Positions 11,298 to 26,031 of a stretch of DNA of 64,000 nt are shown one piece after another (within the stretch, counting starts at the first letter, position 1; the number at the start of each line of letters is the position of its first letter). The translations under genes were made by a program, and so were the position numbers. The DNA lies in contig OY718808.1 in NCBI GenBank assembly GCA_963070105.1, positions 3,409,738 to 3,473,737 on the forward strand, given 5' to 3'. Origin of the DNA: Litomosoides sigmodontis (lineage: Eukaryota > Nematoda > Chromadorea > Rhabditida > Onchocercidae). Under the pieces are notes generated by a model. It was not told the origin of the DNA. It worked only from the letters and a program-made list of their open reading frames with translations, and ran no database searches.

Positions 11298-14083
11298 CAA
11301 AAATCATAATAGAATTGCTAACCAATCATAAGTGCAACACAACGAAAGCGTTCATAAAAATTTCATGGAAGACAATTGGAAATATTACTTTGTCGCAAAC
11401 AACCAATAGAATTCCTCTACTACAAAAAACTGGAATTTAGAACTTAAATTTACTGCTTTACAAGTTTATCCATAGCATTTACAAGCTTATCGATACTTAT
11501 CCATTCATATATCGATAATTTTTTTTTGAGTAAACTTTGAAACATTTTGAAATTTTCACAAAAAATGTGTCAAAAAAAGTTCTAATCATTTAGTGAAACC
11601 ATTTGCTCCCTTTCTCTTTCTCACTTTTCAAATTGTTTGTTCAAAATTTATAATTCAAGTAGCAGCAATAATAAATGATTGAAAAAAGCGGAAAGTGAAT
11701 TGTTAGTCGTGATTACGGCAATATTTGTTGTTTACGATTATCGTTAATCAATTATTATGCATTCATTCACAATCTATAAAATAAATATCGAATTCAATCA
11801 TATTCAAATAGACAATAAATATTTCAAGAAACGAAACTTTTGAATTAAAAACGAGACAAAAGCATTCTGATTCTTAATTTGATTAGGATTAAATATCTGA
11901 AATGTTATCGATTTGTGCAAATTTCATTTATTCCTACAAATTGAAAAATTGGAAGTTTGAAAAGATCCCACTATTTGAGTTAAAACATTATTATAGCATA
12001 ATTTTAGTAGTACTCGGTGAAGTAGTGGTAATAGGGTATTGTATTTTAATAACTTTCATCTATCTGCCCGGTAACATTGTGTGCAGTACAATTGTATTGA
12101 AGCAATCGATAAATTTAAAAAAATGCTATTCAATATTCAACTCGTCAGAAATATAAAATTGTAAAGGCTAGTATATAAATAATTGAAATACGTTTCAAAT
12201 TGTGTTCTACATGTGATGCAGTAATTTAATAAATATATCATTTTGGTGGGGCCGTGGTGTACAGCATACTGTAGCACTGCCATTTCGTCTTACAGTGCTG
12301 ATCATTAGATACATCTGCGCCTATCAAAACAATTCATTTCTTTTATACTGAAAGATTTTTAAGTAAATCTGCAATTGGCAGAAAAAAAAGTAACAGTTTA
12401 ATCTTAAATAAATTTTGGAAATGAAAAAGACGAGGGGTTGCATATGACTCATTGGAAGTAATGTAATTAAATAACTAAGCGTTAATATATAATAAAATAA
12501 TTAAAAGTCATATAAATGTACAGCAAGTGCTTTTTTTTCCTTTTGAGATGCATTATAACATATGAATGCATGCACTTCATTTTTCAATCGATCCGATACC
12601 ATTTGATATTACTAATAAAGAGAAAAATAAATTTAAATTTAGTTGCGGAAACGAAAACAAGAAAATTTGCTAGGAAAGAGATAAATGGCAGCAAATAAGC
12701 AATGAATTAAAGTTAAAAAAGAGAAGATTTATGCATGAGAGATGAAGGATTCCTATTACAACCGTTTCCAGCATCGATTTGACGCTTTATTATTGAAACA
12801 TTTTGAAGAGGTGAAAATCTAGCTTCAACCTACCAAAGAAGATTTACCGCTGTCTTTACTTTTATTGTTTAAGGGAATTTTGTTAGGAGTGTCGCGTATT
12901 GGAAGTTTAAATGAGACTTAAATGAGCTTATATGAAATGAAAACCATTTGATATGAGAAAGAGGAGACCGATGGCAGCAAGCATTAATCTGCCTGTCCAA
13001 GAAAATAGCAAGAAAAACGAGCAGCACAGGTGCATTTGTACAATTAAAAAATCACAAATGAAATTACTCAATCAGCGCTGTTCGAAATATTAAGTTAAAT
13101 AAAGAGCACATTCACAATTTACTGCAACTTTTATTTCTTAAACAGTAACAGTAATAACAGTAGTCTGGCTAAGTAAGAGAGGGAGAGAGAGAGAGAAGAA
13201 ATGAGCTACATAAACATAATAAATTAAAACGAATTAAAAAGAATAAATGTAAATGCTTTTTTCGAAATAGAAGAAGTTGAGAGTTCAGTTGTGGTAATTG
13301 TATAAAAATTTTCCAAATTTCCTAATTGGATTAAACAGTTGTCGTATTTGGCAAATTGATAACAATGATAGGAGTGATAGGTAGTGAAATATTGAAACCG
13401 TTTTCACTCTACTCTTTCACGTTCCGAATCAATCCGCTCACAGCTAAAAGTTAATACCTTGTTATGTTTATTGGAATGGGTAATCAGGATGATCTATCTA
13501 TCCGATTTAGCCTGCCTAACTAACTTATTGATACCTCTAAGCTGATAATTTAACTAAGCACAACTGAGTTGTTATCCAACAAAATTCTTCTATCCTCTCT
13601 CGCCTAATCCCATCAATTTCTCCGAATTACACTTCTAACAATGTTTAAATATCATTTGATAAAATAAAATGAAATACAAAAAAAAGAAAATTACACATAA
13701 ATTTTAAGCAAGCAAAAAAAGAGGAAGAAAAGTGAATAAATTATTTTCAAAATGAATTATGAAAGAGGGAGGGAGAAAAAAAAAGTAGAAGAGAAAAGGA
13801 TGAGATGATGAGATTACGGTATGTTAGCAAATAGATATTTGAGAGAGGAAGTGATGAGGATGATGACGATGGTGATGAAAGGGATGAGATTGTTCAGTTT
13901 CATGGAAATAATCAGGCCACCGGGTGAGACATAGCCAGTTGAGAGACAAATCTCTTTACTATTTTCCAAATATCATTCATTCACTCATTCAATTAGTCGA
14001 TCATTCAGTCAGTCGTTCGTTCATTCGGTCGGTCGGTCACTCAGTCATTCATTCATTCTGTTTCATTCAATTGCTGTTCAGTA
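11298..14083. other. 5' flank of the OTX gene, non-coding
   Basis: No coding sequence was recognised. It includes a compact GC-richer patch at 12245-12335 with a 7-bp inverted repeat (AGCACTG/CAGTGCT, 13-nt loop) and a GA run near 13180. Runs of ATTCATTC-type sequence occur at 13975-14065. Confidence 0.5.
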
Positions 14084-14138
14084 ATGACTGATTTCAATTC
14101 TCAACTCGTCTACACCCACAAATTATGCATGCATTTCG

Positions 14139-14139
<1 letters not shown>

Positions 14140-14213
<74 letters not shown>

Positions 14214-14345
14214 ACACACATATACACACACATATACACCCACACACACACGAACATGCACTCACATACATACAACCATCAGAAAAGGTGTGTGTATGTG
14301 TGTGCGGGTGTGTGCGGGTGTGCACGGGTGTGTGTGTGTGTGTGC
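14140..14345. repeat. Inverted (CA)n / (GT)n microsatellite pair
   Basis: A CA tract with a few TA and CC interruptions (14140-14251) is followed after about 36 bases by a GT tract (14288-14345). A pyrimidine-rich block (CTCCTC, then a C run) follows to about 14415. His, Val and Cys repeat frames here are artefacts. Confidence 0.95.
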
Positions 14346-15081
14346 AATCCATCTTGTTTACCTCCTCCTCCTCCTCTTCTCCACTCCCTCTCTCCTCTCC
14401 CCCCCCCCCCTCCCCCATTGCGCACGTCCGCCATCTCTCGCGCCACCGGTGGTGTGACAGCCAATAGGGTTTGGCTGATGATGCATGGGAAGAAGTGTCA
14501 TTGCAATGCTACAACATCACGCAGAATTCTGTAGCAAATAACAGTGTCCCTCTATTTATATACATATATGTGTGTGAGTGTCTGTCTGTCTGTCTATGTC
14601 TGTCTGTGTGTGTTATAAATTGATAAAATGAAAGATATTATATCAATGAAAAATTGTAGAAACGAATGAAAAATATTTTTAAATAATTTTAGCACTGAAA
14701 TTTTTTGAGAAAATTTGAATTTCTTTCCTCTTCTTGCATTTTCAAAAATATTTTACAGAAAAAGAAAATATTTGGAAATAATTTTTTACTAGAATATTTT
14801 TTTTATTATAAAATTTTCAAATAACACAAAATTTTCAAATAATATTCTTCTAAATATCTCTAGCGAAATAATTCCTTCTTTCTCGTTCTCTCTCACCCTT
14901 TCTCGCTTCCTCTCCTACTGTCATTGTTATTTGTGAGATTACTTGTACATTTTATTTCTATATTGAAAATTTCAATTTTCATTCAAATAGTCAATCATTT
15001 TACTACCTAACTTGTTACACGACAAACCTCCAGTAAGTTCAGACTGAAATAATTATTGAAGAATTTGTAGTAAATAAAATA

Positions 15082-15168
15082 CGTGTATATGTGTGTACGT
15101 GTGTACATACGTGTGTATGAGTGAGTGCGTAAGTGAGTGTGTGCGAATGAGTGTGTGTGTATGTGTGT

Positions 15169-15202
<34 letters not shown>
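15082..15202. repeat. (GT)n microsatellite
   Basis: GT-rich from 15082, becoming pure GT at about 15149-15202. Confidence 0.95.
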
Positions 15203-15204
<2 letters not shown>

Positions 15205-15469
15205 CTATTGTTATAATTACAAATGAACTTAGCACTATTCATCGAATGATCAAAGATAGGCGGATGTGTTTTGGATGATTAGCGATATACGTGTTAAGTG
15301 TGAAACAACGGTGAGCGAAAAATAAAACAAAGGAAAAAATAGAAAAGCCGCGGTGGATGAAAGGTTTGAAGTGCGAAGAGAGAGAGAGAGAGAGAGAAGT
15401 GTAAGAAGGAGGAAACGGGGATGAAGTGGATTTAGTACCAACAAGTTGACAAGGTGTAAACATATACGT

Positions 15470-15503
15470 ACACCACACACACACATACACACACACACAC
15501 ACT
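15470..15503. repeat. (CA)n microsatellite
   Basis: Short CA tract, opposite in sense to the GT tract 270 bases upstream; a GA run lies between them at 15378-15397. Confidence 0.9.
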
Positions 15504-18500
15504 CAATAATGTTTAAACATATATTCCGTTGACTAATTTATACCGACAAAAACAGTTGAGATCAGAAGTGTGGTGGAACTGATAACTATGCAAATTTATG
15601 CGTATTTTTTTTTGTTGTAAATAATATTTATAGTAATAACTACCTTCACCTATATTATTATTTTTCTTTTTCATTCTTCTTCTTCTCTCTCCTGTTTCCT
15701 TTGAAATTTTTTTTCCCTTCATTTCATTTCATTTTATTTCACTTTTCTCTCCTCCTCTTTTTATGTATGCAAACAGACGCCACAAAAACGAAACAAGTCA
15801 AAGTTTAGCAAATTGAAATGACTAAGGTGAATAGGAAATTGTAAACTTTGACCTGTGAGTGGTGTGTTGGATGTATTATTAGGCGCAAAAGTAGGCAGCT
15901 CAATTCATTTCGCTGAATTCGTTTAACCGATATTTCAGGTTAGGCATTAATAAATTTTACGAATTGAAATTGATAAGGGCTCAAAATCATTCAGAATTTC
16001 GTTCGTTGGAGTAATGAGTTCCATTCACAATTGGAAGTTCTCGTGGATGAGACTAGTTTTCAAGTTAATTTGGTGCACAACAAAAAGTTTCAATAGTGTG
16101 TTTGGCTTAAAAGGAGATAATGTTGGGAAATTTTCATTTTTCCAATAAATTATTTTATACATTAATTATTTTGATAAATTATGATAAATTCATTATATCG
16201 GTTACGGTAATTTCAAATACGCAAGCCATAACTGAAATGAAGGTGGGTAAATAGTATAAATGACAAAATTATCAGCTTCAAGGCTTGTTTAAATTGATTT
16301 GTTGAAGTATAAGGATGATTAGCTTAGTTTGATTTGATGTTATAACAGGAACCGATTTAGTCTAGTAACATCACTAATTAGAAGAAATCGTTGAGGGAAA
16401 AATTATTGATAAACAAGAACTGTTCGTTCATTTTCATCAAAAATATTCCTTTGTTCAAAATTTGGTAATTAGATGAGGGAATGGTACAAATGGTGCAATG
16501 GTACGAAATTGAATTCGAGTAAAGTAAAAGACGGAAATTGGTGCAAAATTAAATTTGGATAATTATCAAAGTGCAAAGTCTAATGAGCGCAAGTCCACAA
16601 TTATATACTTTTGAATAATAGTTATTAAAAAGTTATCGTTAGTGATCAGTTCGTAAGCCGATAATACCATTCCTGTCAGGTGATAAGGGCAAAATATTGC
16701 TTGCACATTCCAAATACTTTTCATTACTGTTTGATTTACTTACCGAATTCCTGAAATTAATGACAAAGACTTAACATCAATGCAAATCTGTCGCAGTAGC
16801 TGACTCTTCAACACATTTTGAGTAATTCTCCTACTCATTGATAAATGATAGTATTATCAGTGATATGATCAAAGCGTTTGTTCTCATCCTGATTTGCATT
16901 TTATCCTACTCTAACTGATTAACCACGAATAATCATTTGAAATAAATGAACTCAGTTAACATTCAAAATTTAAATCGCAAAATTGATAAATGGCATACAA
17001 TGCAATCAATTAGATGCAGTCATTTCTTGTTTATTTACTTATGGAAGTTGAGCTAGGATGTGGGAGGCGGATGAGATGAGAGAATATAAAAGATGAAGTG
17101 AAAAGCGTTCATGATGAAAAGATGAAAAAGTGCTCTGAAAGCAGCTTAGCAAGGGCTAATAAAGATCGCTGTCGGAGTCCAGCCGGCTGATCCGTTCGTT
17201 AAGAGACTTAACGTGAAATATTTTACCCGAAAATAGTATCAGTGGAAAATGTTTACGTCCCACCCGCTTCACCACTCATTCCACCAAACGATATCCTTCC
17301 TTCCAACGATAGTTTCACTTCGCCCATTCATCTCGGACATACGTTTATTTGAGTATCATAAATTCATTCAATTATCAATTCCACCTTTCTTATCACTAAA
17401 TGGTTTTTTTTTTTCACTGTTGAAATAATCATACTATATTTTCCTCTCTTATAATTTCTATGATTTTTCATTTTTTGAATTATTCAAACTTGAATATGTA
17501 GATAAAAAGGATTAATTAATTGGTACTAATCAGTGGAGTGCAAAAATTATCAAAAGTTTCATTTGTTACAGAAATATTATTTCCAAATATACGGCTACTA
17601 TACCGCAATTTTATTCATAGACTTGTATTTGCATATGAGCTTTGGACGCTGGTCTATATTGATTTTGCAAGAGGAAGTCGATCTATCTATCATCATCGAT
17701 ACGTCCTACGTGAAAAGTAAACTTAAGAAAAAGTGAATGCATTAGACCGATAGCGTACAAACATATAAGCATATTACTATCTGTCAAACTTCCAATAATA
17801 TTTTTTTTTGCTATTACACTAGCATTTTTCACCCCTCATTCTCTCTCCTTCTTTTTTTTCGCTTTTTTTCAGAACCATCTAAATGTTCAATTTTGAAAAA
17901 AAAAACAATTTTGTAGTGAAATTATTGAACTGTTAGCTAAATTAACGGCTTTTGTAAAATGAACATGGAAGAAAATAGTAATAATTCTATATCAATTGCA
18001 AAAATAACCAACAGTTCATTTAAATGCGTTTTTTTGTTTTTAATAAATATTTAATTAATTTAAAATTGTTTTCATACAAAGAACAGTGCAATTGATTATT
18101 TTGTTGTATATCGGTGAAAAGTGGGAAAAGATTGCAATTGAGTAACTGAAGTCATACAATTAGTTGTAATACACATGGTAAGATTGTCGTTTTGAAGCTT
18201 ACCTTCTAAATACTTCCTCCGATAATTAAATTCAAATTTATTCCTGCTATAATGTAAATTTTATTTTGATTACGATGATACAATAATAATAAACATAAAT
18301 AAGATGAAATCATTAACTCACTAAATCATTTTAGATTATTTCGTTTCTTTCTCTCGTTATACAAATAATTCTTTTTATTATTGCGCAACTTGAAATAATA
18401 CTAATAACAATGTATTGATAATAATTTATTGTTTTATTATATTAATAAATCGATAATGAATTATATTATCTTAATGTGACGGAATTAGTAGTAATATCAT

Positions 18501-18824
18501 TATCAATCGATACGCAAAAGAGTAATAGTAAAAAAAACTTCATGAAGTTTTTAATTATTGATATATTATTAATATCAATATGATAATTACATCTACCACT
18601 AGCAGTGAGAACTAGCGGATATTCGTTGTTGTACTCATCGCATGTAAATTTTTCGTTGTGATACTCGTAACACGTAAATTTTTTGCTATGATTCTGATAA
18701 GACGTAAATTTCCAAGTAAATTTATATGCAAAAGTAGTGACACATAGCTTTATGTGAAACTTCATACGAGTATATATATCCTTTCAAATGTTACTGTGTA
18801 CGTGCTACGTGTATGTTCTGCGTG
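15504..18824. other. Gene-poor stretch
   Basis: AT-rich DNA with no supportable exon. It contains the paired GATA dyad at 16854-16866 and, near its end, degenerate ~30-bp repeats at 18618-18720. Confidence 0.5.
18618..18720. repeat. Degenerate ~30-bp tandem repeat, three copies
   Basis: Three related blocks, each carrying GTAAATTT preceded by a tract like GATACTCGTAACAC. Copies have diverged noticeably. Confidence 0.6.
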
Positions 18825-18876
18825 TGTGTGCCTGTATGTGTGTGTCTGTCCGTGTGTGTGTGTGTGTGTGTGTGTA
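18825..18876. repeat. (GT)n microsatellite
   Basis: GT tract with interruptions; a (TA)n tract follows at 19147-19174. Confidence 0.9.
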
Positions 18877-19146
18877 CAGATAAATAATATTAGTATGAAA
18901 TTTGAAATTGCAATATATAGAAGCAGGTTTTCATTGCGGGGAAATAAATACAAATGCGGTAGTGGCAGGATCAGCAAACTGACAATAAAATTGTTGATGA
19001 ATTGCGTGTGCGCTACCGTAGTCTTTTCTCATTCACCTCTCCACCGCAACCATTCTCTCCAGCCTCTCTTTCGTCGCCCAATCTATATATCCTCTTTGCT
19101 TTCAAAACTTTCACAAGTTTAAATGTGAATTGTCAGTACACACACG

Positions 19147-19174
<28 letters not shown>

Positions 19175-19179
<5 letters not shown>

Positions 19180-20518
19180 TAAATCAAACAAAAAGAAGAG
19201 GGGAGAGAGTAGAAAGAAAGAAAGAGATGGCAAATTATTGCACTTTTAACCACATCTATTTCATTTCCATTAAATGAAACGATTATCATGTCAATTCTAT
19301 CCCATTGTTCTGTTGAAGTAGCAGCGATGAATTAAGATGCAAATAATAAATTATCAATTGATTAGTTAACTGAGAAATTAGACAAATTATAAGGAAAAAA
19401 AAACGAATGATTGTAAATTTCGGAAAATTTCTTCCTTTTTTTTGTGAACTCTAGGAAAATGTATCAAATTTGATATCAGTAACTTTTTATATTATTAGCC
19501 ACGGAATTTTTACCTAAACAAAAATTATTGATTCATTTTAACTCGAATTTTAAAAATTTCAAAATTTCAGTTTTGTAAAAAATTTTTTACATACATAGCA
19601 CGTACTTGCACATATACACATATGTACTTTTTTTATTCAAATATTTTGATTTAAAAAAATGCAAAATAAATAATATTAAAATGTAAAAAAAAATTTGCTA
19701 CAGTAAAGTTTAACACAATTTTTATTAAATGCGTTTTTGAGAGCGTAAAAGAGGATCTCAGCCAATCATAGCGGATGGAGCATTTGTTCACAAGCATTAA
19801 TTATTTACATCGTTGCTTGGAGAAAATGAATGACTTTTTTTTGGAATGAAAGAATGAAATTTAAAAGAAATGCATTAAATGTAGCGCATCATATATGGTC
19901 GATCCGAAGACGTTCGAAAATTTATTTTGCTGCACAATTACTTCTCACTCTGATAATTGCACATCGAAATAATACTAAATACAACACATGGCGAAGAGGG
20001 GGTGGTTGTTCGCTAAGAAATCAAAATTTCCTTCCAATTTTCATTTTCATTTACAGTATTATTGGTAATTGTTATAATTATTATTGTTTATTATTACTTT
20101 ATTGCTATCATTATTACAGTTGCACTTTGAGTAAGTTAATCATAATGGCATAACACCAGCAAAAAAGCTGGTTGCAAAGTAAGGTAATAAATTAAAAAAA
20201 ATTAACTAATCAAAAAAATTTTATTTAAATTAAAATGCATTGTTTATGCACTAACATGCCATCAGCAGAATTACAATACTAAAAAGTAACATTATCGATT
20301 CGTTGCATTTTCGTTTAGTTATTTTAATTTGTGATATCACAGAAAAAGATTACAAATGTCTGAAAATATTTTTTTCCAACTTTTACCTACTTCTTTATTA
20401 GAAACGAAGTGATTGTAAATAATGGATGATACACAAAAGGAATTAGATACTTGTCAACGACGATAGTTACGAATTATGGGTTAATAGCGGATCGTATAGG
20501 TTCGTATACTGTACCACT
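19175..20518. other. Gene-poor stretch
   Basis: AT-rich, with several A or T homopolymers. No exon, RNA gene or transposon end seen. Confidence 0.5.
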
Positions 20519-21304
<786 letters not shown>

Positions 21305-24300
21305 GTTACTATTAATACCATTGCTGCTGTCGCCGTTGCTGTTGGAGCACAACATTGAATTGAGGGATGATGATGATGGTGACGGTGATGGCGATGGTGG
21401 TGGTGGTGATGAGTGTGAAGGCGAGAAAAAAGGGAAGGTTGGCAAAGCTGACTTTGTGAACTTCGGGGTAAATATTTTTCACGGATCAATGCCTTCGATT
21501 AACAATGTGTCTTACATTGATCTAAAACTATTGGGGACAAATTAAAAATGAAGAGAACTTTATCAAAATCTCATAATGAATGAACGAAATTATTTCGATA
21601 TTAGCTTTTAAATTATTTTAACTCATATCATATAACAAAGTAACATATAACTAAGTAATAAATGGTAGTACTAATAAATACAATTAGTGATTATTTAGAG
21701 AGAAAAAAAAAGAGCAACAAAATTCTTTTCCAACACTCTATCATTCTAACTTTAAATACTCAATTCCAATATAAGCTGAAATAATTTAAGAGAGAAAAAA
21801 AAGAACAAACATGCAAACAAGCAGTGATAGAGAGGATGACAGATCGATGAGAAAGAATATCCACTTAGCTAATTTTAATAATCAACCATAAACAGAGAGT
21901 AAAAAGAGTGAAAAAATGGTTAGTGCGGGAAAACCAATTTCTGAGCCATTCATCCACTTTCGATTGTTGGAAGATTTTTTAAAGCTCAACAAAAAAATGA
22001 GTGGTTGGGGAGGCGAGGATGAAGAAAGAAGAGCTCGGCGAATGTGCGGTAAGTCATTATCATAGGGAATTTATTTGTATGCAAATTAAATATGTTTGCC
22101 CTTCGTTTGTTTTCTCACTGCTGAAGATTGAATCGGTTCGTATGACTTACACTTCCACTTCTACGCTCAATTATTCAGTTCAACATTATTGTCTTTTTAA
22201 TTTCAAAATTTCTGCTGTTAAATTTAAATCAACTTAACTTTTCAATGATCGCATTTCCTTACTACAATATGGCATTTCTTTTTTTTTTGTGATATTATTT
22301 GTTAACATCAAGCGATAGGAATAATTTGTGGATTAATGGGGCGAATGAAATTAATTGATTTATGGTTTTCTGCGCTATTTCATTTCATTTATTGCAATAT
22401 TTTTTATTTAGAATTTAATTAAATTTGAGTAATTAAAAAATTTTTACCTAGTAAAGCAGTATTTTTTTGAGATAGTCTCACGCATAGGATTATTGTATTG
22501 GCTTACACTCACCACTTTTATCGTTCACTTCCGCTCCTCTCTTTCACGTTTAATCTCTCAACTAGCCCCTCTCGTTACCTTTGTGTCATTCAACCTTCTT
22601 TCCTCATTTTTCAATCGTTTAACCAGAAAATTTCTCTTTCCCTCCATTCTAACTTTATTTGATTGAAAAAATTTTCAAAGCAAAAAAAAAAATAATTACT
22701 TTTTTGCAATTTTTACTATCTTCCACGTAGCACCCACCTTCCTCCTCAGAATTTTCTATCAAAAAAGTTAACTTCATATAAGTATCATTTATAGTGAAAA
22801 ATGAAGTGCCTCTACAATCTTCGAGAAAATTTCGATTATAAACTTTTTGTCGCAAATGTAATTCACAACTATTGTATTAATTAAAATTAATTTACATAGG
22901 TGGTTCAATCGTAATATATAAGTTCCACGTAAATAATGAGGTGTAACGTAGACGCAGGTGAGCTACGGAAACCGCGTAATTGTGAGAGGAGCAACATCAA
23001 ATGATTGTGTGAAAGATGAAAACATACTAGTAATGGTAATAATAACACTAATAATACTAATTATTAATACAATGAAAATGGTAACAGTAAGCAATAATAA
23101 TAAATAATAGTAAATAGTAAATAATTAGATAATTAATTACTACTAATGACAATAGTAGTAAAGTAGGCCCACTTCGTTGACAGCCATAAATTGGCTCCGT
23201 AATCTTTAGCATACATTATTAGTTGGAGTGACGGAGGGAAGTCTAAGCGCAAATAGGACGACTACCGTGTGAAACGTCATGTGTGGACGAGACAAGCTTA
23301 TAAGCCATTAAGTGTAGCCCTTTCGTTTCTTCTTAATAGGCCCATCCAGGCTCTCTCATTCTACTCATTCATTTGCCATGGGCTGCTTACCTTCTCACTG
23401 GTCAGGTTTATGTGAAAGGCCGACGCCTATTACGGTGTGAAGTGCTAACACTCACTCCATTAGGCATATTTTATTGCATAAATAACTCTTAGCCGTTGTT
23501 TGTAAACAAATTAACTATTCATTAATTAATTATTACACTAATTAGCTAAAAGAAAGTAGTTACATTTACGAGAACAAATGACAGACTGCATTGGTTTGGA
23601 TGAAAAAATGATGGATGGAAAAAGTGATTGAAAAATTACGTAGCGATGAACTTTAAAATTCAAATAATTTACTGATTGAATAAATGAATGCAAAAAAAAA
23701 AGAATATAGCTGTAGAAATTTGTAAATTTCTTGTGCTCGTTTCACATACACTCTCGCTGATCAAAGATTGCTGTTGACCATCTGGCGAGATCTTAGCTCT
23801 AGCATAGTCTTCACGATTGTGTAATTTCTTGTTTGTTTAACTGATTTCCACTCAAAATTAATTCTTTTCCTATCCATTAGCATAATTGATAATTGCTAAC
23901 AGATGATAATACTTGATTGTATTAGGCTGCACATTCCGGTAACACACCACAATTCCGGTAACACACCACAATTCCGGTAACACACCACACACCACAATGC
24001 TAGCAATATTAGTTAGCTAAACAGTCGCACATGTGTTAGTTACTGTATAAATCATCCATTTTGTCTCAACAATTTTTCTCTCTTTTTAATTTTGCTAAAA
24101 TGTTTTCTTTTTCCCACAAAAATTTCACACTGCAAACGTACTTTTTTGCTTTTTGCCAAAACAGATTTTTTTTTTTATTTTTGAAACAAATTTTTTTTTT
24201 GCGAATAATTTTCTTTCTTTCATTAATAATTTTTAGTGGTAAATTTTTCTTGCGCAAAAAATTATTGCAACAATTCGTTCTTTCTTCACGAACACCACCA

Positions 24301-25908
24301 GCCAGCAGTAACTTTAGATTTCTTAGTGCAATCAGTGGCGGTGATTACAGGATTGAAAAGGTAATGAAGAGGGTAAGAGGTGCAATTTAGGTGGCAATTT
24401 GTGGATGCTTGAAGAGCTATCCGAGAGGAAATTCAAATGAGTGGAGTGGAGATGATGGATGCATCATGGAAAATGTTAACTAATACGTTAATTATCACCT
24501 ATGTGAAGATTAGCCGTAATCTCTTCCACGGTAGATGGTAAAAAAAAAAAAAAGTTCTCTAGGTGTCGGTAGAAGTCTAATGCGACGTCTAATGAAGTGT
24601 GACGAGACGGTTAGTGGAAGAAAAAAACATTCATTTATAATTATACTTTTACTGCACAATCAACCACCAAATCAAATCAGTCGTAAGAACAAAAAAAAAA
24701 TTGGTTATTTCAACTTTTTTACTTAATCTTATTTTTTCATTAAAATTATTTAACTGGCTTTTTTTTGCTACATTTCATTGATTGCAATCGAAGTATTATT
24801 TTCTTTTTTTTTTATTTAACGAATTGCAGTCTCTTTTTATTTGGCTATTTGTTTTTTTTGTGCATTTAATTAATTGCAATTAAACTATTATTTTCTAATT
24901 TTATTAAAAAGTGTACTTTTTTCAGCCCAGAAAATCAATTATCAATTTAATTAAAGTTTCTTTTAATGCTGTGATTAATTGACCTGTGTATTAATTGACT
25001 TTATTGAATTTTTAATCATAATTTTTAAATAAGTGAGCAATTTAAGAAAGCAGAATCACATGTGTTATCATTACTATATCAATTTATTGCTAATAAGTCA
25101 TTCTTTCCCAAACATGTTTAATACTAAATGAAGTGAAATGATAATTTATCACAATTTTGATAACACTTTATCAGTTATCACTTCCATTCTTTAAGTATCA
25201 AAAGCCTTTCGAGAAGCATCCGATTAGATCATTTTTTTTCGCATAATGCGTTTAAAATTAACCGAGAGGAAGTGATACTACGAACATTCGCAGTAGCATT
25301 TCACTTCCGAGTAAGATGACTGAAGTAAGATTGGCGTGACGTAGCTGACAAGCGATTACGTCATATGTTCCACTTGTCATTCATCGATGACAAATAACAT
25401 CTAATGTTGCAGAATTTCAGGATATATCCGTTCAAAGAGGTGAATTATTCAACGATTGGTACTTTTGCTGGGAATGCCATCACGCGTACGCCTCACGTCT
25501 TCCTGCGTTAGAGGGAATTTCTGTTTAAACGTTCGATCTGATTTTGTTCATCTCATCCATTCGTTCTCCTTCTGCTATGGCTAGTGTAAGCTAAAGAGTT
25601 GTGATAAGCATGTGTGAAAAGATTTCATACATAAATGATAAAATATAATTTTATAAATGCTTTCTGCAAGAGAAAACATTTACGTGGACAACACTTGTTA
25701 AATTTAGTAAAATAGTTGCGAAAAAAAAAGCAAAAATTGGATTAATTGTTATCAGTGATAATTCTGAAAGTCAAACTTTATCATTGAAAAACAAATTCAT
25801 ATTTTGTGATTGCTTTGCAGATGAGAAGAGTGCTCAGTTGCTAAAATCATTTCACTTCATTATTTCAAAATATTCGCATTTTACACTTTTGCAATAGATG
25901 GATACAAG
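21305..25908. other. Gene-poor stretch
   Basis: Mostly AT-rich. A GC-richer patch lies at about 23160-23470. A degenerate GAT/GGT tract directly follows the ACT array (21365-21410). No gene recognised. Confidence 0.5.
23933..23989. repeat. 19-bp tandem repeat, three copies
   Basis: Three identical units beginning ATTCCGGTAACAC, followed by a short CACCACA extension. Confidence 0.93.
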
Positions 25909-25914
25909 TGAAAA

Positions 25915-26031
25915 TTTGCGACACATCACTGAGTGCTAAATTATTCGCAAAAATATGCGGCACATCACTGAGTGCTAAATTATTCGCAAAAATATGCGAC
26001 ACATCACTGAGTGCTAAATTATTCGCAATCG
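25915..26031. repeat. 39-bp tandem repeat, three copies
   Basis: CACATCACTGAGTGC recurs at 25922, 25961 and 26000, a period of 39; the copies differ at one base (GCGAC/GCGGC) inside the array. Not a CRISPR: there are no unique spacers. Confidence 0.93.

Noticed and set aside
12245..12335. Possible microRNA precursor or small RNA hairpin
   Set aside because: Only a 7-bp stem pairs (AGCACTG/CAGTGCT); pairing does not extend to a precursor-length arm.
14084..14534. His-, Cys/Val- and Thr-rich open frames
   Set aside because: They follow CA/GT microsatellites only.
24061..24390. 109-codon Phe-rich open frame
   Set aside because: Produced by T-rich sequence; no family resemblance or splice context.
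25915..26031. Possible CRISPR array
   Set aside because: Units are directly adjacent without unique spacers, and the genome is eukaryotic.
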